Under the pieces are notes generated by a model. The model ran no database searches and was not told where the DNA came from. It worked only from the letters and a program-made list of their open reading frames with translations. A program made the position numbers and the translations under genes. From assembly GCA_003246625.1 (NCBI GenBank), contig QJZR01000019.1, positions 1 to 45,371 on the forward strand: a stretch of DNA of 45,371 nucleotides. The letters are read 5' to 3'. Origin of the DNA: Alphaproteobacteria bacterium (GTDB lineage Bacteria; Pseudomonadota; Alphaproteobacteria; Rhodospirillales; Rhodospirillaceae). Positions 1 to 8,129 of this stretch are shown here, in pieces. Position 1 is the first letter of the stretch. Every line of letters begins with the position of its first letter.

Positions 1-162
1 CCAGACGAAGAGAAAGCGGGCCAGCTCCTCGGACCACTCGAAGGTGAAGCCGAAAATGTACCGGGTGATCACCTGCATGAAGATGATCGCCAGCATCGCC
101 AGCATTGCCGCCACGGAGACGCTGTAAAGCACCTTCCGCAGCAGTCTGAAAAGCAAATCCAT
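1..162 (-). CDS. dctQ: TRAP transporter small permease DctQ (partial, N-terminal 54 residues)
   Basis: Reads leftwards off the window edge, so only the N-terminus is present. The ATG at 162 opens a frame beginning MDLLFRLLRKVLY, followed by a hydrophobic helix (about residues 15-34) and the segment FEWSEELARFLFVW. Helix, then TRY, then a glutamate-rich W-S-E-E-L-A-R-F motif is characteristic of the four-helix DctQ/YiaM small permease of TRAP transporters, which pairs with the large DctM subunit in the inner membrane. It lies 150 bases downstream of dctP on the same strand, the usual P-Q-M order. The large permease should follow just outside the window. Certain as a family; substrate unknown. 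Confidence 0.85.
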   Translation of the reverse strand, partial: MDLLFRLLRKVLYSVSVAAMLAMLAIIFMQVITRYIFGFTFEWSEELARFLFVW

Positions 163-250
163 CCCTTGAACTCCCGCGGAGGCGCCGACCATCCGGCGCC
201 TGAAATCCCGGCCAGAAAATCGCCGAAAAATGTGTCGGAAGCAGGGCAAG

Positions 251-283
251 AAAATGGCCCGGGCGGTGTGCGCCCGGGCCATT
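251..283 (-). terminator. Stem-loop with T-tract between dctP and dctQ
   Basis: A perfect 13-bp inverted repeat (253-265 with 271-283) encloses a 5-base loop. Read on the minus strand it is followed by TTTTCTT. It has the form of an intrinsic terminator lying inside the TRAP operon, after the receptor gene and before the permease genes. Partial read-through would give more DctP than DctQM. Confidence 0.75.
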
Positions 284-312
284 CCATGACGTTCCCCGAA
301 AGGGACGGCGTC

Positions 313-1296
313 TTACTTCTTACGCAGGGCGTTGACCTTGTCGATGTTGTCCTGGCCGACGGTCTTGGCGAACATGGCGTAGACCGGCTTGGTCGCTTCC
401 ATGAACGGCTTGCGGTCGACGGTGATGACTTCCATCTTGCCGGTGGCCTTGATCTTCTCCCAGTAAGAGTTGTCCTGCTCTTCGGAGATCTTGCGCTGCC
501 AATCGACGGCTTCCTTGGCGGCGGCGGTGATGATCTTCTGCTGCTTCGGCGACAGCTTCTTCCAGGTGATCATGGAAATCAGCATCGGTTCCGGCGCATA
601 GGCGTGGGCGGTGAGCGAGGCGTACTTCTGCACTTCGAAGAAGCGCTTGGTGTAGATGTGGGCGGAGGGGTTTTCCTGGCCGTCCACGGTGCCCTGCTGC
701 ATCGCGGAATAGAGTTCGCTGAACGCCATCGGGGTCGGCGACGCGCCCAGGGCCTTCATCATTTCCACGTAGATCTTGTTGGTCATCACGCGGATCTTCA
801 GACCCTTCATGTCGTCCGGGGTCTTGATCGGGCGGACGTTGTCGGTCATGTGGCGGATGCCGTTTTCCATGTAGCCGAGCATCTTGAGGCCGCGGGCTTC
901 CAGGGGCTTGGCGATTTCCATGCCGACGGTGTCAAGCGAGCGATAGGCGTGCGGACGGTCCTCGAACAGGAACGGCAGGTCGAACAGGGAGATCTGCGGC
1001 TGGAACTGCCCCAGAACCGCGGTGCCGACCAGGGCCATGTCGACGGAACCGAAGATCATGCCTTCGATCAGTTCCTTCTGGCCACCCTGCTGGGAGTTCG
1101 GGAAAACCTGAACTTCCATGTCGCCGCCGGACTTCTCGGCGACGAGCTTGGCGAAGTAGTCGGCACCCTGGCCATAGGGATGCACGGGTTCGGCGATGTG
1201 GCCGAGCTTGATGGTGACCTTGGCAGCGGCGAACGCCGGACCGGAGACGGTCGCGGCCAGCAGGCACATGCCGAGAATGCTTGTGAGGCGCTTCAT
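313..1296 (-). CDS. dctP: TRAP transporter substrate-binding protein, DctP family
   Basis: Periplasmic receptor that hands a C4-dicarboxylate or similar carboxylate to a sodium-driven TRAP permease. The 327-residue product starts with a signal peptide (MKRLTSILG..., likely cleaved after GPAFA, about residue 23). The mature part has the DctP/TeaA fold signatures: KLGH near the N-terminus, GLKIRVM with the conserved carboxylate-binding arginine in mid-protein, and DGQENP. I chose the ATG at 1296 because GGTGGA lies about 5 bases upstream; a GTG nine bases earlier is possible but would bury that ribosome-binding site. First gene of an operon with dctQ, from which it is separated by a terminator-like hairpin. 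The exact substrate cannot be read from sequence. Confidence 0.93.
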   Translation of the reverse strand: MKRLTSILGMCLLAATVSGPAFAAAKVTIKLGHIAEPVHPYGQGADYFAKLVAEKSGGDMEVQVFPNSQQGGQKELIEGMIFGSVDMALVGTAVLGQFQPQISLFDLPFLFEDRPHAYRSLDTVGMEIAKPLEARGLKMLGYMENGIRHMTDNVRPIKTPDDMKGLKIRVMTNKIYVEMMKALGASPTPMAFSELYSAMQQGTVDGQENPSAHIYTKRFFEVQKYASLTAHAYAPEPMLISMITWKKLSPKQQKIITAAAKEAVDWQRKISEEQDNSYWEKIKATGKMEVITVDRKPFMEATKPVYAMFAKTVGQDNIDKVNALRKK

Positions 1297-1373
1297 CAGT
1301 TCCACCCTGTTCTATTGCGGTTGGTTCGTGGCGGGCCGTTTCCCCGCTGTGGCGAGAAAGCGACATAGCCCCG

Positions 1374-1403
1374 TATCTAGACAGGAAAACGCAGCGGTTT
1401 CAA
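1374..1403 (-). promoter_or_regulatory. Candidate sigma-70 promoter of dctP
   Basis: On the minus strand TTGAAA (1398-1403) and TAGATA (1374-1379) are separated by 18 bases, about 75 bases upstream of the dctP start. It is a fair match to the consensus hexamers in a GC-rich background. No operator is recognisable. Confidence 0.35.
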
Positions 1404-1479
1404 CCCAATTGCCGCCTCGCCCCGATGGGTGGGGCGGGAACTCCCGTGCCTCCCCGGATCGCAGGGGGGAGGGGGGCTG

Positions 1480-1516
1480 TCCGCGGCGCCGCGCATCGCC
1501 GCCACCGCGCCGCGGA
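1480..1516 (-). terminator. GC-rich stem-loop downstream of the RND operon
   Basis: A perfect 10-bp inverted repeat (1480-1489 with 1507-1516) with a 17-base loop lies 26 bases beyond the stop of the RND gene. There is no T-tract, so it is more likely a 3'-end-stabilising or Rho-associated structure than a classical intrinsic terminator. Confidence 0.3.
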
Positions 1517-1541
1517 GCAAGCGAATCCGGGACCGAGTCGT

Positions 1542-4500
1542 CTATCGGGTGGCGAGGCGGCGGACGCGGCGGGTCAGCCGGTCGAGCTGGATATAGAGCA
1601 CCGGCGTGATGTAAAGGGTCAACGCCTGCGACACCAGCAGGCCGCCGACCACGGTCAGGCCCAGCGGCTGGCGGGCCTGCGCCCCCGCGCCGATGCCAAG
1701 CGCGATCGGCAGGGTGCCCATCAGGGCGGCCAGGGTGGTCATCATGATCGGGCGGAAGCGCACCAGGGCCGCCTGTTCGATCGCCTGCTCGGGGGGCATT
1801 TCCAGGCTGCGTTCCTGGTTCAGGGCGAAGTCGATCATCATGATCGCGTTCTTTTTGACGATGCCGACCAGCATGATGATGCCGACGAAGGCGTACAGCG
1901 ACAGCGGCACGTTGAACAGCAGCAGGGTCAGCAACGCCCCCACCGCCGCCGAGGGCAGGCCGGAGAGGATGGTGAGGGGGTGGATGAAGCTTTCGTAGAG
2001 AATGCCGAGGACGATGTAGACGACGACGATGGCCAGCAGCAGCAGCAGGCCCAGGCCCTTGCTCGAACTTGCGAAGGCCTTGGCGGTGCCGTCGAAGCTG
2101 GTCTGGGTGGTGGAGGCCAGGCCGACCTCGCGTTGCAGTTCGCCGATGCGGCCGACCGCCTCGCCCAGGGAAAGCTCGCCGCCCAGGTTGAACGAAATGG
2201 TGACCGCCGGCAGTTGTCCCATGTGGTTGACCGTTTGCGGCAGCACCCCGCGATCGATGGCGGTAACCGCGGTCAGGGGCACCAGGGCGCCGGTCTTGCC
2301 GCGCACGTACAGGCGTTCCAGCGCCGAGACCTCGGTCTGGAATTTCGGCAGCAGTTCCAGGATCACCTGATACTGGTCGTTCGGGGTGTACATGGTGGAG
2401 ACCTGCCGCTGGCCGAAGGCGGAGGCGAGAGCGTCCTCGATCTGCTGCACCGTTACCCCCAACTGGGAGGCGCGTTCGCGGTCGATCTTGACCGACACCG
2501 TGGGGGCGGACAGATCCATGTCGCTGGTAACGTCGGCGAAGCCCTTTTCCTTGGCCAGGGCGGCGGTCATCCGTTCGGCGCCGTCGTAGAGGGCGGCGGT
2601 GTCGATGTCCTGCAGCACGTACTGGTACTGGCCCTTGCTGATCGATCCGCCGATGCGGATGACCGGGGGGTTCTGCATGTAGACCTTGATGCCGGGAATG
2701 TTGGCGGTCGCCTTGCGCAGGCGGCGGACCACGTCGTCGGCGGAATCCGAGCGTTCGCCGAAGGGCTTGAGGTTGATGATGAGCAGGCCGGAGTTGACGG
2801 TGGTGCGCGAGCCCCCGGCGCCGACGGTCAGCATCACCTGGTCCACCGCCGGGTCGGCGCGGACGATGTCGGCGGCGATTTTCTGGTTGCGCGCCATTTC
2901 CGTGAACGAGGTCGCCGAGGTCGCCTCGGTATAGCCGAAGATGCGTCCGGTGTCGTCGGAGGGCAGGAAGTCCTTGGGCGTCACGACGAAGAGGAAGGCG
3001 GAGGCGGCTAGGCTGGCGACGAACAGGCCGAAGGTGAAGCCCTGATGGGCCAGACACCATTTCAGAGACCGTTCATAGACGGCCTGCATGGCGTCGAAGG
3101 CGTGCTCCAAGCGGTAATAGAGGGGGCCGTGGGTCTCGTGCCCGGCCTTGATCATGCGGCTGCACAGCATCGGCGTCAGGGTCAGCGAGATCAGGCCGGA
3201 GGCGAGGATGGCGATGACGATGGTCATCGCGAATTCGTTGAGCAGGCGGCCGACGATGCCGCTCATGAACATCACCGGGATGAACACGGCGGCCAGGGAA
3301 ATCGTCATCGACACGATGGTGAAGGCGATTTCCCGCGCCCCCTTGATCGCCGCCTCGAAGGGACGTTCCCCCGCCTCGCGGTGGCGGACGATGTTTTCCA
3401 GCATGACGATGGCGTCGTCGACGACGAAGCCGACGGACAGGGTCAGCGCCATCAGCGACAGGTTGTCGAGGGAATAGCCGAAGGCGGCCATGCCGGCAAA
3501 GGTGGCGACGATGCTGATCGGCAGGGCGAGGGAGGGGATGATGGTGGCCGAGGCGCTGCGCAGGAACAGGAAGATCACCAGGATCACCAGCAGCGCGGCG
3601 AGCACCAGGGTGAACTGCACGTCCTCGATCGAGGCGCGGATGGTCAGGCTGCGGTCGTAGAAGACGGACAGGTTCAGGCTGGGCGGCAACTGCGCCTCGA
3701 AGGTGGGCAGCACCGCCTTGATCGCGTCCACCACCTCGATGGTGTTGGAACCGGGCTGGCGCTGGATCGCCAGGACCACGGTACGGGTATCGCCGACCCA
3801 ACTGCCCAGACGGTCGTTCTCGACGCTGTCCACCACTTCGCCCAGGTCGCCGAAGCGTACCGGCGCGCCGTTGCGGTAGCCGACCACCTGATCGATGTAG
3901 GCGTCGGCGGAGAGAAGCTGGCCACGGGTATGAATCAGGGCGGTGCGGGTGGGGCCGGACAGGGTGCCGGTGCCCTGGTTGACGTTGGCGGCGGTGACCG
4001 CCGCCGCCACTTCGTCGATGCCCAGGCCGCGCGCCGCCATGGCGTCGGGGTCCATGCGCAGACGCACCGCGTATTTCTGCGAACCGTAGACGTTGACCTG
4101 CGCCACCCCGGCGATGGTCGACAGCCGCCGTGCCAGTTGCCCTTCGGCATAGCGGGTGACGGTGGACATCGGCAGGGTCGGCGAGTTCATGAAGACGTAG
4201 AAGACCGGCGAATCGCCGGGGTTGACCTTGCGCAGCGACGGCGGCGTGGTCATGTCGGTGGGCAGCTTGCGCAGGGCGGTGGAAATCGCCGCCTGCACGT
4301 CCTGCGCGGCGGCGTCGATGTCGCGGTCCAGGCTGAATTGCAGGGTGATGCGGGTGTTGCCCTGGCTGGAGGTCGAGGTCATCGAATCGATGCCGGCGAT
4401 GGTGGAGAACTGGTTCTCCAATGGCGTCGCCACCGCCGAGGCCATGGTCTCGGGGTCGGTGCCGGCCAGACTGGCGGAAACCTGGATGGTGGGGAAGTCC

Positions 4501-4616
4501 ACCGCGGGCAGTTCGCTGACCGGCATTTTGAGATAGCCGACCGCGCCGAAAATCAGCAGCGCCACCATCAGCAGGGTGGTGGCGACCGGGCGGCGGATGA
4601 AAAGTTCGACGTTCAT
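1542..4616 (-). CDS. RND multidrug efflux transporter, MdtB/MdtC-like (HAE1 family)
   Basis: Inner-membrane proton-driven drug exporter of 1024 residues, the normal length for HAE1 pumps. TM1 is at about residues 10-29. The paired acidic residues of TM4 (GFVVDDAIVMLEN, D400-D401) that carry the protons are intact. The protein matches E. coli MdtC in many blocks from memory, for example the VNVYGSQ and FGQRQVST regions and the C-terminal VGIVKKNAIMMIDFAL. Its ATG overlaps the stop of the upstream adaptor gene by ATGA, so the two are translationally coupled. E. coli uses an MdtB2C heterotrimer; here only one RND gene is present, so a homotrimer is likely. No TolC-type outer-membrane gene is nearby. 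Substrate unknown. Confidence 0.93.
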   Translation of the reverse strand: MNVELFIRRPVATTLLMVALLIFGAVGYLKMPVSELPAVDFPTIQVSASLAGTDPETMASAVATPLENQFSTIAGIDSMTSTSSQGNTRITLQFSLDRDIDAAAQDVQAAISTALRKLPTDMTTPPSLRKVNPGDSPVFYVFMNSPTLPMSTVTRYAEGQLARRLSTIAGVAQVNVYGSQKYAVRLRMDPDAMAARGLGIDEVAAAVTAANVNQGTGTLSGPTRTALIHTRGQLLSADAYIDQVVGYRNGAPVRFGDLGEVVDSVENDRLGSWVGDTRTVVLAIQRQPGSNTIEVVDAIKAVLPTFEAQLPPSLNLSVFYDRSLTIRASIEDVQFTLVLAALLVILVIFLFLRSASATIIPSLALPISIVATFAGMAAFGYSLDNLSLMALTLSVGFVVDDAIVMLENIVRHREAGERPFEAAIKGAREIAFTIVSMTISLAAVFIPVMFMSGIVGRLLNEFAMTIVIAILASGLISLTLTPMLCSRMIKAGHETHGPLYYRLEHAFDAMQAVYERSLKWCLAHQGFTFGLFVASLAASAFLFVVTPKDFLPSDDTGRIFGYTEATSATSFTEMARNQKIAADIVRADPAVDQVMLTVGAGGSRTTVNSGLLIINLKPFGERSDSADDVVRRLRKATANIPGIKVYMQNPPVIRIGGSISKGQYQYVLQDIDTAALYDGAERMTAALAKEKGFADVTSDMDLSAPTVSVKIDRERASQLGVTVQQIEDALASAFGQRQVSTMYTPNDQYQVILELLPKFQTEVSALERLYVRGKTGALVPLTAVTAIDRGVLPQTVNHMGQLPAVTISFNLGGELSLGEAVGRIGELQREVGLASTTQTSFDGTAKAFASSSKGLGLLLLLAIVVVYIVLGILYESFIHPLTILSGLPSAAVGALLTLLLFNVPLSLYAFVGIIMLVGIVKKNAIMMIDFALNQERSLEMPPEQAIEQAALVRFRPIMMTTLAALMGTLPIALGIGAGAQARQPLGLTVVGGLLVSQALTLYITPVLYIQLDRLTRRVRRLATR

Positions 4617-5719
4617 CGCTGCGCCGCGCCCTTGACCACGGCGACCGCCACGCCGGGGGCGAGGCGCAACTGGCCGTCGACCACCACGGTTTCGCCCGGG
4701 GCCACCGAGCCCGGCGCCAGGGCGGCGACGCCCGCGTCGGAATAGAGCACGGTGACCGGTTTCGCCTGCGCCTTGTTTTCGGCGTCGACGACATAGACGT
4801 AGGCGCCGTCCTGGCCGTTGTTGATCGCCTCGAAGGGCACCGCCACCGAGCCCTTCAGGACCTCCAGGACCAGGGCGGCGGTGACGAACTGGCCGGGGAC
4901 CAGACGGTGGTCGGCGTTGGCGACGGTGGCGCGTACCTCGATGGTACCGCTCAGCGGGTCGACGGTGGCGGCGACGAAGTCGACGTGGCCGGTGATCGGC
5001 GGGCGGTCGTCGCCGGGAACGGCGATCACCAGGTCGGTGCCGCTTTCCCGCAGGCGGGCCTGCAGCAGCGGCAGGGATTGCTGCGGCAGGGTGACCGCGA
5101 CGCGCACCGGCTCGATCGCCGAAACGGTGACCAGCGCCCCGTCGGCGTTGGCTTTGACGATGTTGCCGGGGTGGACCAGGATCGGCCCGGTCTTGCCGGA
5201 AATCGGCGAACGGATGTCGGTGTAGCCCAGCTTCAGCTTGGCGTTGGCGACCGCCGCCGCGTCGGCGGCGACGGTGGCGGCCAGGGCCTTGGCGTCGGCC
5301 TGCGCCTGCTCGAACTTCTGCGCCGAGGCGACGCCGCGGCCGGAGAGGTCGCGTTGCCGCACCAGGTCCAGGCGGGCGCGCTGCAACTGCGCCTGATCGC
5401 GCGCCAGCATCGCCTCCGCCTGGTCCAGGTCCGCCTGGAACGGCGCGGGGTCGATGCGGAACAGGGGGGCGTCCGCCTGGACCATCTGACCTTCCGTGAA
5501 AAAGGCCGCGAGAACGCGGCCTTCGACCAGGGATTTGACCTGCACGGTGGCGGAAGCGAGAACCGTTCCCACGGTGCGCGCGGTGCGCGGCACGTCGCGG
5601 GTTTCGGCGGTGGCGACCACCACCGGCGCCGGTGGACGGGTCTTCCCGGCGGCGCGGGCCTCCGTTCCGGGCAGGGCTGCGGCAAGGGCAAGAAGGACGA
5701 GGAGGAACGGGCGGCGCAT
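4613..5719 (-). CDS. RND efflux periplasmic adaptor (membrane fusion protein), MdtA-like
   Basis: 368-residue adaptor that links the RND pump to an outer-membrane channel. N-terminal signal sequence (MRRPFLLVLLALAAALPG..., cleavage near EARA). Then come the beta-barrel/lipoyl half (TVGTVLASATVQVKS), a coiled-coil hairpin around LARDQAQLQRARLDL and ALAATVAADAAA, the second lipoyl half containing TDIRSPISG, and a C-terminal beta-barrel and membrane-proximal region. The ATG at 5719 is preferred over an upstream in-frame GTG at 5779, because it places the signal peptide at the N-terminus and leaves a 30-base leader after a good -10 box. Ends in an ATGA overlap with the RND gene. Confidence 0.9.
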   Translation of the reverse strand: MRRPFLLVLLALAAALPGTEARAAGKTRPPAPVVVATAETRDVPRTARTVGTVLASATVQVKSLVEGRVLAAFFTEGQMVQADAPLFRIDPAPFQADLDQAEAMLARDQAQLQRARLDLVRQRDLSGRGVASAQKFEQAQADAKALAATVAADAAAVANAKLKLGYTDIRSPISGKTGPILVHPGNIVKANADGALVTVSAIEPVRVAVTLPQQSLPLLQARLRESGTDLVIAVPGDDRPPITGHVDFVAATVDPLSGTIEVRATVANADHRLVPGQFVTAALVLEVLKGSVAVPFEAINNGQDGAYVYVVDAENKAQAKPVTVLYSDAGVAALAPGSVAPGETVVVDGQLRLAPGVAVAVVKGAAQR

Positions 5720-5735
5720 CGCAAGGGTCTTTCTG

Positions 5736-5795
5736 ACAAAGAGCGGCGGCTGCGCAGTATACCCGGAAGGGTGGGCCACCCCAACCGCTCTTTGT
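5736..5795. repeat. 11-bp inverted repeat flanking the efflux promoter
   Basis: ACAAAGAGCGG at 5736-5746 is the exact reverse complement of 5785-5795. The 38-base interval holds the -35 and -10 boxes of the efflux operon. One arm sits just upstream of -35 and the other at about +4 to +14. That arrangement suits a pair of operator half-sites or a looping repressor. A transcript of the whole region would also fold, but the promoter position argues for a DNA site. Confidence 0.5.
5756..5784 (-). promoter_or_regulatory. Promoter of the RND efflux operon
   Basis: On the minus strand TTGGGG (5779-5784) and TATACT (5756-5761) are exactly 17 bases apart. The predicted start of transcription is near 5749, about 30 bases before the adaptor ATG. 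The whole promoter lies between the two arms of a perfect inverted repeat (see 5736-5795). Confidence 0.55.
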
Positions 5796-5936
5796 GTATC
5801 AAATTGTGTCGTGGTTCACGGAAAGCCTGGGGTTGGGGGATAACCGGCCGCCGGTTCGTTCCGTCCCCTTCCCGCCGCCCCGGGATCGATCTATCCTGCG
5901 ATCGGATGGGGGGGATGTTCGGAAACCGCCGGATTC

Positions 5937-6797
5937 ATGGGGGATGGCGACGACATGTCGGAAACGCGCAACGAAATACCACCGGCCCAAACCATTATCG
6001 AGATCCTGAACCACATCATCTTCAGGCATCCCAGCCTGGCCCACATGGCGGCGACGGTCGCGTTCAATGCGGGGGACCCGGAATTGGCGACGGTGGCGCA
6101 GAATTATTTGCGGGCGCACCGGGCCTGGCGTCACGAGAAATCCGGATTCTTTCATCAGCACGTCGTGCCATACGCGACCTACGCGCCCTGGCTGCGGGAC
6201 GCGCCCTTCATGGGCGTCTACGACAAGGTGAAGGCTCATACGCTGGTGGACATCTATAGATGCCACGAGTTGTGGACCCTGGCGAAGCAGGCCGCGCGGG
6301 TGGATGGCGACATCCTGGAGGTCGGCGTCTGGCGGGGCGGCACCGGCGCCCTGTTGGCCGCGGCGGCGAAAGCGTCGGGGAAAAGGGTCTATCTGGCCGA
6401 CACCTTTCAGGGCGTCGTCAAGGCGGGGGAGAAGGACACCAACTATGTCGGCGGCGAACATGCCGACACCTCCATCGACGTCGTGCGCGGCCTGTTGGCC
6501 GAACTGGGGCTCGACAACGTCCAACTGCTGCAAGGGATATTCCCCGAGGAAACCCAGGGCTCCGTCGCGGGCGGCATCGCGTTGCTGCACTGCGACGTGG
6601 ATGTCTATGCGTCGGCCCGGGACGTCGTGGAATGGGCCTTCCCGCGCCTGGCCGTCGGCTCCGTCCTGGTGTTCGACGACTACGGTTTCCACGGGTGCGA
6701 GGGGGTGACGACCTTCTGCGAGGAACTCCGTGGCGACGACAGGTTCCTGTTCGTCCATAACCTGAACGGCCACGCGGTGTTCGTCCGGATTGCCTGA
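5937..6797 (+). CDS. TylF/MycF-family O-methyltransferase
   Basis: 286-residue class I SAM-dependent methyltransferase of the macrocin O-methyltransferase (TylF) family, which methylates sugar hydroxyls in a metal-dependent way. The glycine-rich SAM-binding loop is [16 protein letters not shown] (about residues 125-140). The likely metal-binding acids are in HCDVDVYAS and the later [13 protein letters not shown] helical N-terminal region of about 110 residues precedes the catalytic fold, longer than in minimal family members. Two starts are possible (ATG 5937 or ATG 5955); neither has a strong ribosome-binding site. It stands alone, with no glycosyltransferase or macrolide genes around it, so the acceptor may be a surface glycan or polysaccharide. 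Acceptor is unknown. Confidence 0.8.
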   Translation: MGDGDDMSETRNEIPPAQTIIEILNHIIFRHPSLAHMAATVAFNAGDPELATVAQNYLRAHRAWRHEKSGFFHQHVVPYATYAPWLRDAPFMGVYDKVKAHTLVDIYRCHELWTLAKQAARVDGDILEVGVWRGGTGALLAAAAKASGKRVYLADTFQGVVKAGEKDTNYVGGEHADTSIDVVRGLLAELGLDNVQLLQGIFPEETQGSVAGGIALLHCDVDVYASARDVVEWAFPRLAVGSVLVFDDYGFHGCEGVTTFCEELRGDDRFLFVHNLNGHAVFVRIA

Positions 6798-6917
6798 GCC
6801 GGGAAGGGCCTCCGCCTTCCCCGGCCGAAATCTTGTCGCGAACCGGTTCCGCGAGGGGCCGTGGATGGGCTATAACCCCTGCCGGTCGGCAAACGGTGCA
6901 ACGCGGAGGACGGGGCG

Positions 6918-8129
6918 GTGTGGGTGCAGGTGGCCGTGGCGGCGGCCTTCGTCGCCGTCTATGTCGGCATGGGTTTGGGGCGGTGGCCGGGGCTGGCGAT
7001 CGACCGCACCGGCGTCGCTTTGGTCGGCGCGGTGTTCGTCTTCGCCATCGGCGGCACCGACGGCGCGGCGATGCTGCGCGCGGTGGATTTCTCCACCCTT
7101 GCCATCCTGTTCGCCCTGATGGTGGTCTCCGCTCAGGTGGAAGCCAGCGGCTTCTTCGCCTGGTGCGGCCGCCGCATCGCCCATGCCGACCTGTCGCCGG
7201 TGCCGCTGTTGGGCGCGGTGGTGGCGGCGACCGGCGGACTGGCCGCCCTGCTCACCAACGACGTGGTGGTCTGGGCGCTGGTGCCGGTGGTGGCGCGCGG
7301 CGTGGCGGCGCGGGGCCTGGACGCGCGGCCCTTCGTCGTCGGCATGGCCTGCGCCGCCAACGCCGGGTCGGCGGCGACGGTGATCGGCAACCCGCAGAAT
7401 TTGCTGATCGGTCAGGTCGGCGGCCTGCCGTTCTGGCGTTTCGTCTGGGCCTGCGGCGTCCCCGCCGGGCTGTCCCTGTGCGTCGTCTTCGCGGTGATCG
7501 CTGTGCTGTGGCGCGGCCGCCTGGTTGCCGTGCGGGCGCCAGACCCGGGCGAGGACCGCAGCCTCGACCGCCGCGCCGGGGTCAAGGCGCTGGCCGCCGC
7601 CGCCGCCCTGGTCGTCGTGTTCTCGCTTCCCGTGCCGCACGCGCCGCTGGCCCTGGCGGTGGCGGCGTTGCTGCTGCTCAACCGCCATCTCGGCACGCGG
7701 CGGATGCTGGGCATGGTGGACTGGCACCTGCTGCTGCTGTTTACCTGCCTGTTCGTCGTCACCGGCGCCCTGGTCGATGGCGGCCTGCTGGCGCGGGCGG
7801 TTCCGGCGGTGGCGGCGGGCCTGCGCCAGCCCCTGGTGTCGATGGGGCTGTCGCTTCTCGGCAGCAATTCGATCGGCAACGTGCCGCTGGTCACCGCCGC
7901 GCTGGGGCTGGCTTCCGATCTGGATGCCGCGGCGCTTTATCGCCTGGCGGCGTTCAGCACGTTGTCCGGCAACTTCCTGGTGGTCGGCAGCATGGCGAAC
8001 ATCATCGCCGTGGAACGCGCCCGCGACGCCGGAACCGCGGTCGGTTTCGGCGATTATGCGCGGATCGGCGTGCCGGTGACGGCAATCAGCCTGGCGATTG
8101 CCTATCTATGGCTGGATTGGGCGCTGTGA
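6918..8129 (+). CDS. ArsB/NhaD/SLC13-type membrane ion transporter
   Basis: 403-residue integral membrane protein with about 10-11 hydrophobic segments, belonging to the ion transporter superfamily (ArsB, NhaD, CitM, SLC13). Diagnostic features are the two re-entrant-loop signatures: [15 protein letters not shown] with [16 protein letters not shown] in the first half, and [13 protein letters not shown] with [14 protein letters not shown] in the second. These Asn/Gly-rich repeats bind the transported ion. Start is GTG at 6918, with GGAGGA 7 bases upstream. It overlaps the following ygiQ by GTGA, so the two are co-translated. Substrate (anion, arsenite, sodium or dicarboxylate) cannot be decided. 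Confidence 0.85.
   Translation: MWVQVAVAAAFVAVYVGMGLGRWPGLAIDRTGVALVGAVFVFAIGGTDGAAMLRAVDFSTLAILFALMVVSAQVEASGFFAWCGRRIAHADLSPVPLLGAVVAATGGLAALLTNDVVVWALVPVVARGVAARGLDARPFVVGMACAANAGSAATVIGNPQNLLIGQVGGLPFWRFVWACGVPAGLSLCVVFAVIAVLWRGRLVAVRAPDPGEDRSLDRRAGVKALAAAAALVVVFSLPVPHAPLALAVAALLLLNRHLGTRRMLGMVDWHLLLLFTCLFVVTGALVDGGLLARAVPAVAAGLRQPLVSMGLSLLGSNSIGNVPLVTAALGLASDLDAAALYRLAAFSTLSGNFLVVGSMANIIAVERARDAGTAVGFGDYARIGVPVTAISLAIAYLWLDWAL

Noticed and set aside
166-1368. 400-codon plus-strand open frame opposite dctP
   Set aside because: The opposite strand encodes a full DctP with signal peptide; the plus-strand product has no recognisable feature or ribosome-binding site.
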